Origin: Thermoanaerobacterium sp. RBIITD
GTDB taxonomy: Bacteria; Bacillota; Thermoanaerobacteria; Thermoanaerobacterales; Thermoanaerobacteraceae
Direction of reading: 5' to 3'
Assembly: GCF_900205865.1 (NCBI RefSeq)
Contig: NZ_LT906662.1
Location: 496,001 to 560,000 of the forward strand
DNA: 64,000 bases
In this document: piece after piece, positions 30,717 to 40,435 of the stretch
Position numbering within the stretch: the first letter of the stretch is position 1
How the letters are laid out: each line of letters opens with the position of its first letter
Made by a program: the position numbers and the translations under genes
The notes under the pieces: generated by a model
Database searches by the model: none
What the model was told of the DNA's origin: nothing
Seen by the model: only the letters and a program-made list of their open reading frames with translations

Positions 30717-30881
30717 TAAAGTTACTTTAATATTCTATCATATTTTATATATTTTTGCCATACGCTTTTTAATAGGCACAATAAGGGGATCCAAGCCTCT
30801 ATGTTATCCTTATTTCAACATATTTAAGATATTATTTATTATATTTTTAATAAAAGTAAATATACTTCGCAATAGTGATTT

Positions 30882-31184
30882 TTATTCAGGATTATTATTT
30901 ATAAAATTTTTAAATGTTGTATTAAAATTATCCAATCCCTTTCCTTTTTCTTGAAATGTTATTAAAGACGACGAAATAGCTTTTGATACTATGACATTTT
31001 CAGGTAAAATCTGTCCTAAATATTTATGCTCTTCCTGTATAATAATATCATAAAATGCAAATCTACTTCTGTTTAAATCATCTATATAATATTTAATAGG
31101 TTATGGATTTTTAAGCATTTGATCGTCATTGCATACTGTCTCTCTCAATTTCTTCGGTTGTATCTGTACATGATAGACAAACAT
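30882..31184 (-). pseudogene. Interrupted unrecognised gene, in-frame TAA
   Basis: A minus-strand frame from ATG 31184 reads MFVYHVQIQPKKLRETVCNDD...KNP, meets TAA at 31101-31103, and continues in the same frame as PIKYYIDDLNRSRFAFYDII...INNNPE to a stop at 30882. The protein-like composition on both sides suggests a former gene of at least 100 codons with a nonsense change (CAA to TAA would restore Gln). No family recognised. Confidence 0.45.
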
Positions 31185-31286
31185 GTTGAGGAAATGGTTA
31201 ATAAAGAAATCTTATATGAAAAAGCAAATTTACACCATATTGACATATTAGAAAATAACGTTGATTTAGATCGGACAGTATCTTAA
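31170..31286 (+). other. Short plus-strand frame, possible gene remnant
   Basis: A 38-residue frame MIDKHVEEMVNKEILYEKA...DLDRTVS that overlaps the start of the interrupted minus-strand gene. It has protein-like composition but no strong ribosome site. It may be the tail of a decayed gene. Confidence 0.25.
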
Positions 31287-31324
31287 TAGATAAAAGTGAT
31301 AAATCCATTTTTGTAATAAATCAT

Positions 31325-31366
31325 GGTGATGGTCAGAAATTTCATAAGATATTTCTGACCATCACC
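31325..31366. terminator. Large perfect hairpin past the purine operon
   Basis: A 16-bp perfect inverted repeat (GGTGATGGTCAGAAAT and its complement, 10-base loop) lies about 115 bases past the purD stop. It lacks a proper T-run on either strand. It may protect or end the pur transcript, or be part of a small repeat element. Confidence 0.5.
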
Positions 31367-31482
31367 TACTTCAAATAAATGCTATTTTATGATGCAATAT
31401 TCATCTCTTCAATTAATTAAGGAAGATTCAAGCTAATTTTTATACGTTAAAGCCCTATTTATTACATTTAGAGTTGAGATAA

Positions 31483-32732
31483 TTATACTATTCCTATATC
31501 ATTTCTGTAATACATGCCTTCGAAGTAAATCTTTTTAAGTTCATTATAGGCTTTTTCCCTTGCATCATCATACGAATTTCCAACTGCAGTAACTGCTAAA
31601 ACCCTGCCACCAGATGTTATAATTTTATTGCCTGATTTTGATGTGCCTGCATGATATAAAAATACACCATTGATATCATCGAGTCCTTTTATCTCAAATC
31701 CAGTTTCATAATTTCCTGGATATCCTTTTGATGATGCAACTACACATACAGCTTTTTTGTCATCCCATTCAATATCTATACTATCGAGTCTACCATCAAT
31801 GGTAGCTTCATGATATCTACAAGGTCAGTCTTCAAAAGTGGCAGCACCACCTGTGTTTCCGGATCTCCAAATCTTGCATTGAATTCAAGTACTTTTGGGC
31901 CTTCTTTTGTTAGAATGAGTCCGGCATAAAGAACTCCCTTATATACAATACCTTCTTTTCTTAATGAATTAATAACCGGTTTTAATATGGTTTCAACAAC
32001 TTCTTTTTGCAATGCATTACTATAATATGGATTCGGTGCGATGTTTCCCATACCACCTGTATTCGGTCCTTTATCATCGTCATATATTTTTTTGTAATCC
32101 ATTGCCGAAATCATTGGGACGATTGTATCCCCATCTGTAAAAGCAAGTACTGATATCTCTTTTCCGAAGAGCATCTCTTCTATTATAACCGTATCACCAG
32201 ATGTTCCGAATCTCTTTTCTTTCATTATTATATCAAGGGCATTTTTAGCATCCGTATAGCTTTCAACGAGAAAAACACCCTTCCCTTGTGCAAGTCCATC
32301 CGCTTTAATTACGACAGGATACCATATCTCTTTTAAATAGTTTAGTGCACTATCATATCTATCAAATGCCTTAAAACGGGCCGTCGGGATATTGTATTTC
32401 TGAAGCAATAGCTTCGTGAAATATTTACTTCCTTCAATAGCTGCCGCATCTCTTTTTGGGCCAAATATTTTTAAACCATCTTTTTCAAATTCATCTACTA
32501 CCCCTTGCATTAATGGCACTTCAGGGCCTACAACAGTTAAATCTATTTCTTTTTCTTTGGCAAATTTTTTAAGCATATTAATATCCGCAACGTTTATATT
32601 AATACACTCAGCTATTTCAGATATTCCGGCATTGCCTGGCGCACAGTATATCTTATCTACTTTACTGCTTAGGGATATCTTATGAATGATGGCATGTTCT
32701 CTACCACCGCCACCTATAACTAATATTTTCAT
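31483..32732 (-). pseudogene. purD: Phosphoribosylamine-glycine ligase PurD, one-base frameshift
   Basis: PurD makes glycinamide ribonucleotide, step two of IMP synthesis. The frame from 32732 has MKILVIGGGGREHAI, the ATP-grasp core and NARFGDPETQVVLPLLKTDLVDIMK, then shifts and stops at 31776. In the next frame the normal C-terminus continues (ATIDGRLDSIDIEWDDKKAVCVVASSKGYPG... to FEGMYYRNDIGIV, stop 31483), giving about 416 residues. Reading AAGGCTACC instead of AAGCTACC at about 31801-31808 restores the frame. Either a true lesion, which would block purine synthesis, or a base lost in sequencing; the latter seems more likely. Confidence 0.88.
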
Positions 32733-32773
32733 TTAAACTCCCTCCATTGTAATACTTTTTGGTATTCCATAAG

Positions 32774-32806
32774 GGTCTGAGATTCTTCACTACGTTCAGA
32801 ATAACA
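32774..32806. repeat. REP-like palindromic repeat between purH and purD
   Basis: The gap contains GAGATTCTTCACTACGTTCA followed by GAATAAC, close to a dispersed palindromic element (of the form ATTCTGAGCGNAGCGAAGAATCT) that I recall from many bacterial genomes. Only one copy is seen here, so the repeat identity rests on recall. Confidence 0.45.
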
Positions 32807-32827
32807 TATATACTTTATTATAATTTC

Positions 32828-34354
32828 CTAATGCTTAAAATGTCTTATGCCTGTAAATATCATCGAAATGCCGGCTTTGTTTGCTTCATCGATCGATGCT
32901 TTATCATTTATGGAACCGCCAGGCTGAATTATAGAAGTTACCCCAGCTTTTTCTGCTGCTTCTACAACATCAGGAAATGGGAAAAACGCATCTGACGCAA
33001 GAACACTTCCTTTTGCCTTTTCTCCTGCTTGTTTTATCGATTGCTCTGTCGGCCATATACGGTTAACTTGTCCGGCACCTATTCCAACCGTTGCACCATC
33101 CTTAGCGAGCACGATGGCATTTGATTTTACATGTTTAACAACCTTCCATGCAAATTTTAAGTCTCTAAGTTCCTTTTCTGATGGTGCCTTTTCTGTAACA
33201 ACATTTAATTTGTCATCATATAAATCTATTTCATCTTTTTCTTGTACCAGAAGTCCGCCTTCAACTTTTTTAAGGTCATATTCTTTTACATAACCATCTT
33301 TTAATTTAAGTATCCTTACGTTTTTCTTTTTCTTTAAGATATTAAGTGCATCTTCTTCAAAATCAGGTGCAATGATAATCTCTAAAAATATCTTTGAAAG
33401 TTCTTCAGCAGTTTTAGCATCAAGCTTTCTGTTAAACGCAACTATACCTCCGAATATGGATACCGGATCACACTCGTATGCCTTTTTAAAAGCATCATAT
33501 ACACTATCAGCAACAGCAACACCACATGGATTTGTGTGTTTTACTGCGACGGCAGCAGGCTCATTAAATTCTTTTAATAACTCTATTGTAGCATTAGCAT
33601 CATTAATATTATTGAAAGAAAGTTCTTTGCCATGTAACTGTTCACATTCTGATATACCATATGATTTTAACGCATTTCTATAGAATGTCGCCTTTTGATG
33701 TGGATTTTCTCCATATCTCATATCCTGTGCTTTTTCATAAGAGAACGTTATAACATCCGGAAATTCCTCATTATTTTTCTCCAAAAGGTAATTATATATC
33801 AATGAATCATATAAAGCTGTGTGTCCAAAAGCTTTCATTGCAAGGTAAAATCTCGTCTCTTCTTTTGTATCACCGTATTCTTTTATTTCATTTATTACTA
33901 TTTCATAATCTTTTGGATCTACTATAACAGTTACATATTTATTATTTTTAGCAGCCGCTCTAATCATAGATGGGCCACCTATATCTATATTTTCAATGGC
34001 CTCGTCAAGTGTGACATTATCTCTAAGAATTGTTTCTTTAAATGGATATAGATTTACAACGACTATATCGATAGGTTCAATGCCATGTTCTTTTAATGCA
34101 TTTATATGTTCTTCATTGTCTCTAATTGCAAGTAGCCCGCCATGTATTTTGGGATGAAGCGTTTTTACTCTTCCATCAAGTATTTCAGGAAACCCGGTCA
34201 CATCAGAAACTTTTATTACATTTATCCCATTGTCTTTTAAAAGTTTATATGTCCCACCTGTTGAAAGTATTTCATATCCAAGTTCATTGAGTTCTTTTGC
34301 AAAATCTAAAATTCCGTCTTTTTTTGATACACTAATTAATGCTCTCTTTGGCAT
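32828..34354 (-). CDS. purH: Bifunctional AICAR formyltransferase / IMP cyclohydrolase
   Basis: PurH performs the last two steps to IMP. The 508-residue protein has the N-terminal MGS-like cyclohydrolase domain ([35 protein letters not shown]) and the formyltransferase domain. Conserved motifs include [12 protein letters not shown] (about 265-276) and the C-terminal [27 protein letters not shown]. Follows purN by 24 bases. Confidence 0.96.
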   Translation of the reverse strand: MPKRALISVSKKDGILDFAKELNELGYEILSTGGTYKLLKDNGINVIKVSDVTGFPEILDGRVKTLHPKIHGGLLAIRDNEEHINALKEHGIEPIDIVVVNLYPFKETILRDNVTLDEAIENIDIGGPSMIRAAAKNNKYVTVIVDPKDYEIVINEIKEYGDTKEETRFYLAMKAFGHTALYDSLIYNYLLEKNNEEFPDVITFSYEKAQDMRYGENPHQKATFYRNALKSYGISECEQLHGKELSFNNINDANATIELLKEFNEPAAVAVKHTNPCGVAVADSVYDAFKKAYECDPVSIFGGIVAFNRKLDAKTAEELSKIFLEIIIAPDFEEDALNILKKKKNVRILKLKDGYVKEYDLKKVEGGLLVQEKDEIDLYDDKLNVVTEKAPSEKELRDLKFAWKVVKHVKSNAIVLAKDGATVGIGAGQVNRIWPTEQSIKQAGEKAKGSVLASDAFFPFPDVVEAAEKAGVTSIIQPGGSINDKASIDEANKAGISMIFTGIRHFKH

Positions 34355-34378
34355 CTTATTACCTCCTTAACTATTTTA

Positions 34379-34987
34379 TCAAAGTATTTTTACCTTTCTT
34401 CCCTCTATTTTTATACGACCTTCAGTAAAAAGTTTAACAGCATATGGTAAAAGCCTATGCTCTACTTCTAAAACCTTGTTTGATATAGTTTCTGGCGTAT
34501 CATTATCATCAACTTTTACAACTTCCTGAAGAATAATTGGCCCTGTATCAGCGCCTGTATCAACAAAATGTACTGTACATCCTGTATATTTGACACCATA
34601 ATCTATGACAGCCTTATGGACATTTCCGCCGTAATACCCTTTTCCGCAAAAAGAAGGTATTAATGATGGATGGATATTTATTATCCGATTGTGATACTTA
34701 TTTACGAGTTCTTCGTTAAGTATTGTAATAAATCCGGCAAGTATTATGCCATCCGGATTGATTTCATCAACTAATTTCATAAGTTCAGTATAAAAATTGT
34801 TCTTTAATTTTTTCTTTGGAACACAATATGCGGGTATATTGTGATCTTCAGCCCGTTTAAGAGCATATGCTCCTTCTTTGTCGCTTATTAAAGCGACAAT
34901 TTCGGCATTTATATATCCGCTTTCTACTGCATCTATAATTGATTGGAAATCTGTTCCATTTCCTGATGCCATAACTAAAAGTCTCAT
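34379..34987 (-). CDS. purN: Phosphoribosylglycinamide formyltransferase
   Basis: PurN formylates GAR with 10-formyl-THF. The 202-residue protein has LLVMASGNGTDFQSIIDAV, the catalytic Asn/His/Asp context in NIHPSLIPSFCGKGYYG (about 108) and TGCTVHFVDTGADTGPII. The ATG overlaps the purM stop by four bases. A Gly-rich ASGNGTD loop replaces the usual ASGxGSN. Confidence 0.95.
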   Translation of the reverse strand: MRLLVMASGNGTDFQSIIDAVESGYINAEIVALISDKEGAYALKRAEDHNIPAYCVPKKKLKNNFYTELMKLVDEINPDGIILAGFITILNEELVNKYHNRIINIHPSLIPSFCGKGYYGGNVHKAVIDYGVKYTGCTVHFVDTGADTGPIILQEVVKVDDNDTPETISNKVLEVEHRLLPYAVKLFTEGRIKIEGRKVKIL

Positions 34988-35994
34988 AGTAAAACCTCTT
35001 TTTCACCTTTTACTATTTCGCCTATAATATAAGGTATTTCTCCTGCTTTTTTAAGACGATTTATAGCTTCATCACAATCCTCTTGTGAAATAATAATAAC
35101 CATTCCAATTCCCATATTAAATGTTCTGTACATTTCATATTCATCTATATTGCCTTTTTCTTTTAGAAGTGTAAATATATATGGGACATCCCATGAACCT
35201 TTTATTATTTTAGCTGATGTTTTATCTTTTAATATCCTTGGAATATTGTCTATAAATCCACCACCAGTTATATGTGCTATTCCTTTGATATTAATACCCT
35301 TTAATTGATTTATCGCATTTACATAGATTTTTGTAGGTCTTAAAATGACATCTCCGAGTGTCGAATCATATTCTTTTATATAATCATTTATATTCATGTT
35401 GTTTTCATCAAATAAAACTTTTCTAACTAATGAATAACCATTTGAATGTATGCCGGATGATTTTAACCCTATTATAACATCACCAGCCTTAATATCTTTT
35501 CCATCTATTATTTCATCTTTTTCAACAACACCAACTGCAAATCCTGCAAGGTCAAATTCTCCGTCATTATACATTCCAGGAAGTTCGGCAGTTTCACCGC
35601 CTATAAGGGCACAACCAGCTTGGCAACATCCCTCTGCTATACCTTCGATTACTTTTACGCCAACATCACTTTCTAATTTCCCTATTGCAAAATAATCAAG
35701 AAAAAAAAGTGGCTTAGCTCCGCTAACAATTATGTCATTAACACACATTGCAACTAAGTCAATACCTATTGTATCATACTTTTTCATCATAAAAGCAATC
35801 TTAAGTTTTGTTCCAACGCCGTCCGTTCCTGATACAAGAACTGGATTTTTGTAATTTTTAATCTCAAATAGTGCTCCAAAACCGCCGATTCCATGTAAAA
35901 CACCATCGATCATGGTTTTTTTTGCTATAGGCTTTATCATATCAACAAATTTATTGCCTTCATCAATATTTACACCGGCATCTTTATAATTCAT
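34984..35994 (-). CDS. purM: Phosphoribosylformylglycinamidine cyclo-ligase
   Basis: PurM closes the imidazole ring (AIR synthetase). The 336-residue protein shows MNYKDAGVNIDEGNKFVDMIKP, the VSGTDGVGTKLKIA nucleotide-binding block, ALIGGETAELPGMY and ITGGGFIDNIPRIL. It lies 18 bases after purF and overlaps purN. Confidence 0.96.
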   Translation of the reverse strand: MNYKDAGVNIDEGNKFVDMIKPIAKKTMIDGVLHGIGGFGALFEIKNYKNPVLVSGTDGVGTKLKIAFMMKKYDTIGIDLVAMCVNDIIVSGAKPLFFLDYFAIGKLESDVGVKVIEGIAEGCCQAGCALIGGETAELPGMYNDGEFDLAGFAVGVVEKDEIIDGKDIKAGDVIIGLKSSGIHSNGYSLVRKVLFDENNMNINDYIKEYDSTLGDVILRPTKIYVNAINQLKGINIKGIAHITGGGFIDNIPRILKDKTSAKIIKGSWDVPYIFTLLKEKGNIDEYEMYRTFNMGIGMVIIISQEDCDEAINRLKKAGEIPYIIGEIVKGEKEVLL

Positions 35995-36012
35995 AATGCC
36001 CTCCTTAAAAAT

Positions 36013-37410
36013 TTACTTTTTCTCAAATAGATATTTATTACCTTCCTTTGGTACTTCCATAGGATATACTCCATCAAAGCACGCAGCACATATATTTTTT
36101 TTACCAACACTTTTCCTTAAGCCTTCTACACTTAAAAAATTTAGGCTATCTGCACCTATATAATCACATATTTCCTGTACCGTCATTGTCGCACCAACTA
36201 GTTCCTTTTTTGTAGGCGTATCAATACCAAAATAACATGAATATTTGACAGGTGGTGAACTTATCCTTACATGTACTTCTTTTGCTCCACCTTTTTTAAG
36301 TTGTGCCACAAGCCGTTTCATAGTAGTACCTCTCACAATTGAATCGTCAATAAGAACAATCCTTTTATCTTTGACAAGTTCTTTTAATACATTAAGTTTT
36401 ATTCTAACGCCTATTTCTCTGTCTTTCTGTTCAGGACATATAAATGTTCTTCCTATATACTTGTTTTTAATTAATCCTTCCCCAATTGGAATGCATGATT
36501 GGTATGAATATCCTCTCGATGCAGGTACACCTGAATCAGGAACAGGCACTACAAGGTCTGCATCAACGTGGCTTTCTAAAGCAAGCCTTTTACCCATTTC
36601 ATATCTTGCTTTATATACACTCATGCCTTCTAAAACACTATCTGGTCTTGCAAAATAAATGTACTCAAACACACAGGGCATCTTTGCCGCTTTTGTTTCT
36701 ATTTTAAAAGATCTTAAACCTTCTTTATCGATAATTACAATCTCACCTGGCTCTACATCTCTTATGAGTTCCGCCCCTATTACATCAAGTGCACAGGATT
36801 CAGATGATATATAATAAATATCATCTTTTTTGCCTATACAAAGCGGCCTTATTCCATTTATATCTCTTATACCGATGAGTTTATCTTCCATTAAAATAGC
36901 AAGTGCATATGAGCCTTTTATCATATTCATAGTTTTTTTAAGTGATTCAACTAATCCGAGTTTATAATATTTTGCAATTAGATGAAGTATTATTTCACTA
37001 TCTGATGTAGTTTGCAATATTCTGCCCTCATTTTCAAGCTCTTGCCTTAATTCAACAGCATTTATAAGATTTCCGTTATGCGCCAGTGCCATGTATCCAT
37101 CTCTGAAATTTGCGACAAATGGCTGTGCATTACATGCTTCATTATTACCTGTTGTAGAATATCTCACATGTCCAATGCCGACATTCCCTATAAGGTTATT
37201 TAAATTTTCTTTTGAAAATACATCTGTCACGAGTCCCTTATCTTTTATGCAATTTACATATGTCCCTTGAAGAACGGCAATTCCTGCGCTCTCTTGACCA
37301 CGATGTTGTAGTGCTTGAAGTCCGTAATAAATATGGTCATGTATTGGCGTATTGAGGCTAAATGCTCCAAATACGCCACATTCTTCTTTCAATTTTACAC
37401 TATTGTACAT
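36013..37410 (-). CDS. purF: Amidophosphoribosyltransferase
   Basis: PurF commits PRPP to purine synthesis and is the main feedback point. The 465-residue protein has a short propeptide ending before the catalytic CGVFGAF (Cys about 11), the class II glutamine amidotransferase domain with HVRYSTTG, and a PRTase domain with VLIDDSIVRGTT (about 355-367). C-terminal cysteines (CAACFDG) together with internal CVFEY and CYFGID fit the [4Fe-4S] form of Bacillus type. Its substrate PRPP is also the ligand of the upstream riboswitch. Confidence 0.96.
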   Translation of the reverse strand: MYNSVKLKEECGVFGAFSLNTPIHDHIYYGLQALQHRGQESAGIAVLQGTYVNCIKDKGLVTDVFSKENLNNLIGNVGIGHVRYSTTGNNEACNAQPFVANFRDGYMALAHNGNLINAVELRQELENEGRILQTTSDSEIILHLIAKYYKLGLVESLKKTMNMIKGSYALAILMEDKLIGIRDINGIRPLCIGKKDDIYYISSESCALDVIGAELIRDVEPGEIVIIDKEGLRSFKIETKAAKMPCVFEYIYFARPDSVLEGMSVYKARYEMGKRLALESHVDADLVVPVPDSGVPASRGYSYQSCIPIGEGLIKNKYIGRTFICPEQKDREIGVRIKLNVLKELVKDKRIVLIDDSIVRGTTMKRLVAQLKKGGAKEVHVRISSPPVKYSCYFGIDTPTKKELVGATMTVQEICDYIGADSLNFLSVEGLRKSVGKKNICAACFDGVYPMEVPKEGNKYLFEKK

Positions 37411-37424
37411 AATTTTACCTCACA

Positions 37425-38132
37425 TCAGTTGTTTTCAAGTCTATTTAAGATTTCTACATAAGCTCCTTCCACATTGCCGAGGTCTCTTCTGAATCTATCT
37501 TTGTCGAGTTTTTCCATTGTCCTGCTATCCCAGAATCTGCATGTATCTGGTGATATCTCATCAGCAAGTATTACTCCGTCTTTTGATTCACCAAATTCAA
37601 GTTTAAAATCGGCGAGGATGATATTTTTAGATAGGAAATAATTTGAAAGGACGTCATTGATTTTAAATGAGTATTCTTTTATTGTTTCTACTTCTTCTTT
37701 TGTTGCAAGTCCCATTGCTTCTATATGGTATTCATTTATAAACGGATCGCCGAGTTCGTCATTTTTGTAGCAAAATTCAAGAACTGTTCTTTTAAGCTTT
37801 GTACCTTCTTTAATCCCGAGCCTCTTTGAAAGGCTTCCTGCTGCATAATTTCTTATAAGCACTTCAATTGGCATTATGTTTACTTTTTTAACAACCATTT
37901 CTCTGTCATTTAATTTCTTGACAAAATGTGTCGGAATTCCTTCTTTTTCAAGCAATTCAAATAATATAGTAGATATTTCATTATTCAATATGCCTTTATT
38001 GTCAATAGTACCTTTTTTAAGACCGTTAAATGCTGTTGCATCATCCTTATATTCAATAATATATAAATCTTCATTGTCTGTTTTAAATACTTTCTTGGCC
38101 TTTCCTTCATATAACATCTCACGTTTTTCCAT
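37425..38132 (-). CDS. purC: SAICAR synthase
   Basis: PurC joins CAIR and aspartate. The 235-residue protein begins [33 protein letters not shown] and has [19 protein letters not shown] and [13 protein letters not shown]. Its ATG directly abuts the purE stop. Confidence 0.96.
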   Translation of the reverse strand: MEKREMLYEGKAKKVFKTDNEDLYIIEYKDDATAFNGLKKGTIDNKGILNNEISTILFELLEKEGIPTHFVKKLNDREMVVKKVNIMPIEVLIRNYAAGSLSKRLGIKEGTKLKRTVLEFCYKNDELGDPFINEYHIEAMGLATKEEVETIKEYSFKINDVLSNYFLSKNIILADFKLEFGESKDGVILADEISPDTCRFWDSRTMEKLDKDRFRRDLGNVEGAYVEILNRLENN

Positions 38133-38624
38133 TTACAGCACCTCTTCCTGTATTTTTTTATCTTTTTCAATTACTTCTTCTGCCAATCTCTTTTTATAAT
38201 CTAACATCTTCTGCATCAAATCAGGATATTTTATACCAAGAATTTGTACAGCAAGTAAAGCGGCATTTTCAGCGCCGTCAATTGCAACAGTCGCAACAGG
38301 TATCCCCTTTGGCATTTGAACTGTTGATAGTAATGAATCCAAACCATCCATTGTCGATGATTTAACAGGTACACCTATAACAGGTATTACTGTCATTGAT
38401 GCTATAACACCAGCCAGATGTGCCGCCTTACCTGCGGCGGCTATTATTGCTTCATATCCCTCTTTAGTGGCATTTTTAGAAAAATCATGTGCGATTTCAG
38501 GTGTTCTATGTGCCGAAATAATTCTAACATCATATGCGATATCAAATTCTTTTAAAACTGCTATGCATTTTTTCATCAAAGGAAAATCTGAGTCGCTTCC
38601 CATTATAACTGCTACTTTTGGCAT
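38133..38624 (-). CDS. purE: N5-carboxyaminoimidazole ribonucleotide mutase
   Basis: A 163-residue class I PurE: KVAVIMGSDSDFPLMKKC, VRIISAHRTPEIAHDF (with the catalytic His), AAAGKAAHLAGVIAS and GVPVKSSTMDGLDSLLSTVQMPKGIPVATVAI. No purK is present here, and purL/purQ/purS are also missing from this cluster, so they must be elsewhere. First pur enzyme gene, 65 bases after the permease. Confidence 0.96.
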   Translation of the reverse strand: MPKVAVIMGSDSDFPLMKKCIAVLKEFDIAYDVRIISAHRTPEIAHDFSKNATKEGYEAIIAAAGKAAHLAGVIASMTVIPVIGVPVKSSTMDGLDSLLSTVQMPKGIPVATVAIDGAENAALLAVQILGIKYPDLMQKMLDYKKRLAEEVIEKDKKIQEEVL

Positions 38625-38689
38625 TTTTAACCTCCTTAATTATATAATTAGTATTAGAGTCCGATATTTCTATCGGTATCATATTCAAC

Positions 38690-40138
38690 CTAACCCATAA
38701 AAAATGCAAATCTCAGTAAGAAAAGTAATCCAATGATATACATGAGCGGATGTACTTCTTTTGCTTTTCCAACTACCATCTTACATATCGGATAGAAAAT
38801 AAAGCCAACTGCAATACCATTTGAAATACTATATGTGAAAGGCATAAATGCAATAGTCATAAATGCAGGAAATGCTTCACTGAAATCTTCAAAGTTAACT
38901 TTTGTAACAGAACTTATCATCAGTGCACCAACTATTATAAGAGCGGGTGCAGTTGCCTGTGCAGGAACAATACCAATGATTGGAGCAAAAAACAGTGAAA
39001 CAAGAAATAATATGGCGACAACAACAGAGGTCAATCCCGTTTTACCGCCCTCGCTAATACCTGAGGCACTTTCAACGTATGTTGTTATTGTGCTCGTACC
39101 TAAAAATGAACCAATAGTAGTACCGATAGCGTCTGCAAATAAAGCTCTCTCAAACTTTGTCTTAAATCCGCCTTTTGATTTCTCAAAATCTTCTTCGTTG
39201 AAAATATGTGTCTTTGTTCCAGTACCAATCAATGTTCCAATTGCATCAAACATATCTGCCATACTGAAAGCCAGTATAACAGTTATTAAACCTGTCAATA
39301 TTGATATTAGACTTCCTGTTGTACCAGGTTTAAGTAAGCCTGCAAAATCCAATTTCATAAAAGTTGGAGCTAAACTTGGTGGAATTTGAGCAATAGTTTT
39401 TAAATTTGATATGTGTGTAATCCCCATTGGAATGCCTATTATAGTTGTAGCAATAATACCTATTAGTATTGAACCCTTTATTTTTTTAGTCATTAATATG
39501 GCAATTATTGCTATTCCTATAACAGTGAGAATTACTTCAGGATTTTTAAAATTTCCGAGTGTAACCAATGTGTCTTTACTTTGCGTTATGATTCCGCCGT
39601 TTTCCATACCTATAATTGCTATAAAAAGTCCAATACCTGCTCCAATAGCACTTCTAAGTGATTGAGGTATTGCTTTTATTATCAATATTCTTATCTTAGT
39701 TGCTGTTATAATGATATTAATAACTCCGCTTATTAATGCAAGTGCAAGTGCTGCCTGCCATGAATAATGTAATGTCAATACAACATAAAATGTAAAGAAG
39801 GCATTCATTCCCATGCCTGCTGACAATGCAAATGGCACATTTGCGAATAGACCCATGACTAATGTTGCTACAACAGATGATAATATTGTTGCCACAAATA
39901 CGGCACCGATAACCGGATCATTTGCAACAGATAATCCAGCTTTTGTTGCTGCAGATCCTAAAAGGCCTTTAGCATTCATTCCTGCCTGCATAAGTATTGC
40001 CGGGTTTACAAAAATGATATATGCCATTGTAATAAATGTCGTTATACCTGCTATTACTTCAGTCTTGACTGTTGTACCATTCTCTTTAAGCTTAAAATAA
40101 CTATCGAGAAAACCCTTCTTGCCATTACCATCTACCAT
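38690..40138 (-). CDS. NCS2-family purine base permease (AzgA/PbuG type)
   Basis: A 482-residue, about 12-helix transporter. The start GKKGFLDSYFKLKENGTTVKTEVIAGITTFITMAYIIFVNP is the signature of the hypoxanthine/guanine/adenine permease subfamily (PbuG/PbuO/AzgA). GMNAFFTFYVV and TTTYVESASGISEGGKTGLTS are family blocks. I use ATG 40138, with AAGGAGG upstream, not the longer frame to 40210, which enters the riboswitch platform. First gene after the tandem riboswitch, so salvage uptake and de novo synthesis are controlled together. Confidence 0.92.
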   Translation of the reverse strand: MVDGNGKKGFLDSYFKLKENGTTVKTEVIAGITTFITMAYIIFVNPAILMQAGMNAKGLLGSAATKAGLSVANDPVIGAVFVATILSSVVATLVMGLFANVPFALSAGMGMNAFFTFYVVLTLHYSWQAALALALISGVINIIITATKIRILIIKAIPQSLRSAIGAGIGLFIAIIGMENGGIITQSKDTLVTLGNFKNPEVILTVIGIAIIAILMTKKIKGSILIGIIATTIIGIPMGITHISNLKTIAQIPPSLAPTFMKLDFAGLLKPGTTGSLISILTGLITVILAFSMADMFDAIGTLIGTGTKTHIFNEEDFEKSKGGFKTKFERALFADAIGTTIGSFLGTSTITTYVESASGISEGGKTGLTSVVVAILFLVSLFFAPIIGIVPAQATAPALIIVGALMISSVTKVNFEDFSEAFPAFMTIAFMPFTYSISNGIAVGFIFYPICKMVVGKAKEVHPLMYIIGLLFLLRFAFFMG

Positions 40139-40188
40139 TATAATCCTCCTTATGTATTGTAATAAAAGCTTTCCTTTGAAATAAATAT

Positions 40189-40238
40189 GCCCGGGAAGAT
40201 AGATTTTCATTAAAAGAGTGAAACCTATCCTCCAGGGC
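40189..40238 (-). terminator. Terminator hairpin of the tandem riboswitch
   Basis: On the minus strand GCCCTGGAGGATAG (40238-40225) can pair with CTATCTTCCCGGGC (40202-40189), with one mismatch and one wobble, followed by ATATTTATTTC. The 5' arm is the 3' end of the PRPP aptamer, so aptamer folding and terminator formation exclude each other. Confidence 0.65.
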
Positions 40239-40334
40239 TTTTATCCCACAGGTGTGGCTTATGTATGCCTGTACCGCTCGGTCCAAACGCCATAAAAGCG
40301 TGATATGCGTCACATTTGGCTGGAACCCTCAGGT
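40223..40334 (-). ncRNA. PRPP riboswitch (ykkC subtype 2)
   Basis: Minus-strand sequence reads ACCTGAGGGTTCCAGCC, then TGGACCGAGCGGTACAGGC, ACACCTGTGGGATAAAAGCC and CTGGAGGATAGGT. These are the ykkC-class conserved elements (GGGUUCC, GGACCGAG, GGGAUAAAAGCCC, GGAG). Closing P1 is ACCT with AGGT. The ykkC subtype 2 aptamers that sit right after a guanine aptamer and before purine genes are known PRPP sensors. ppGpp is the alternative ligand for this subclass, but position after a guanine aptamer favours PRPP. Confidence 0.85.
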
Positions 40335-40343
40335 ACACTTTCA

Positions 40344-40410
40344 CTCATAGTCAGACAATTTACGGTTGTCCGGTAGAAACTTCCAGACCATATTCCCGGA
40401 ATTATATGAG
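40344..40410 (-). ncRNA. Guanine-class purine riboswitch
   Basis: Minus strand: CTCATATAATTCCGGGAATA, TGGTCTGGAAGTTTCTACCG and ending GACTATGAG. This is the three-way purine aptamer: J1/2 UAUAAU, J2/3 GUUUCUACC, L3 CCGUAAA, J3/1 GACUAU. The base that pairs with ligand is C (GACUAU rather than GAUUAU), so guanine/hypoxanthine rather than adenine. P1 is CTCAT with ATGAG. Nine bases before the PRPP aptamer. Confidence 0.95.
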
Positions 40411-40435
40411 TTATTTTCACTTGTCTTACATGATT

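Noticed and set aside
38835-39389. Plus-strand frame of about 184 codons inside the purine permease
   Set aside because: Antisense shadow of a membrane protein gene; no ribosome site and no recognisable domain.
40344-40410. Adenine riboswitch
   Set aside because: The base pairing with ligand in J3/1 is C (GACUAU), not U, so guanine class.
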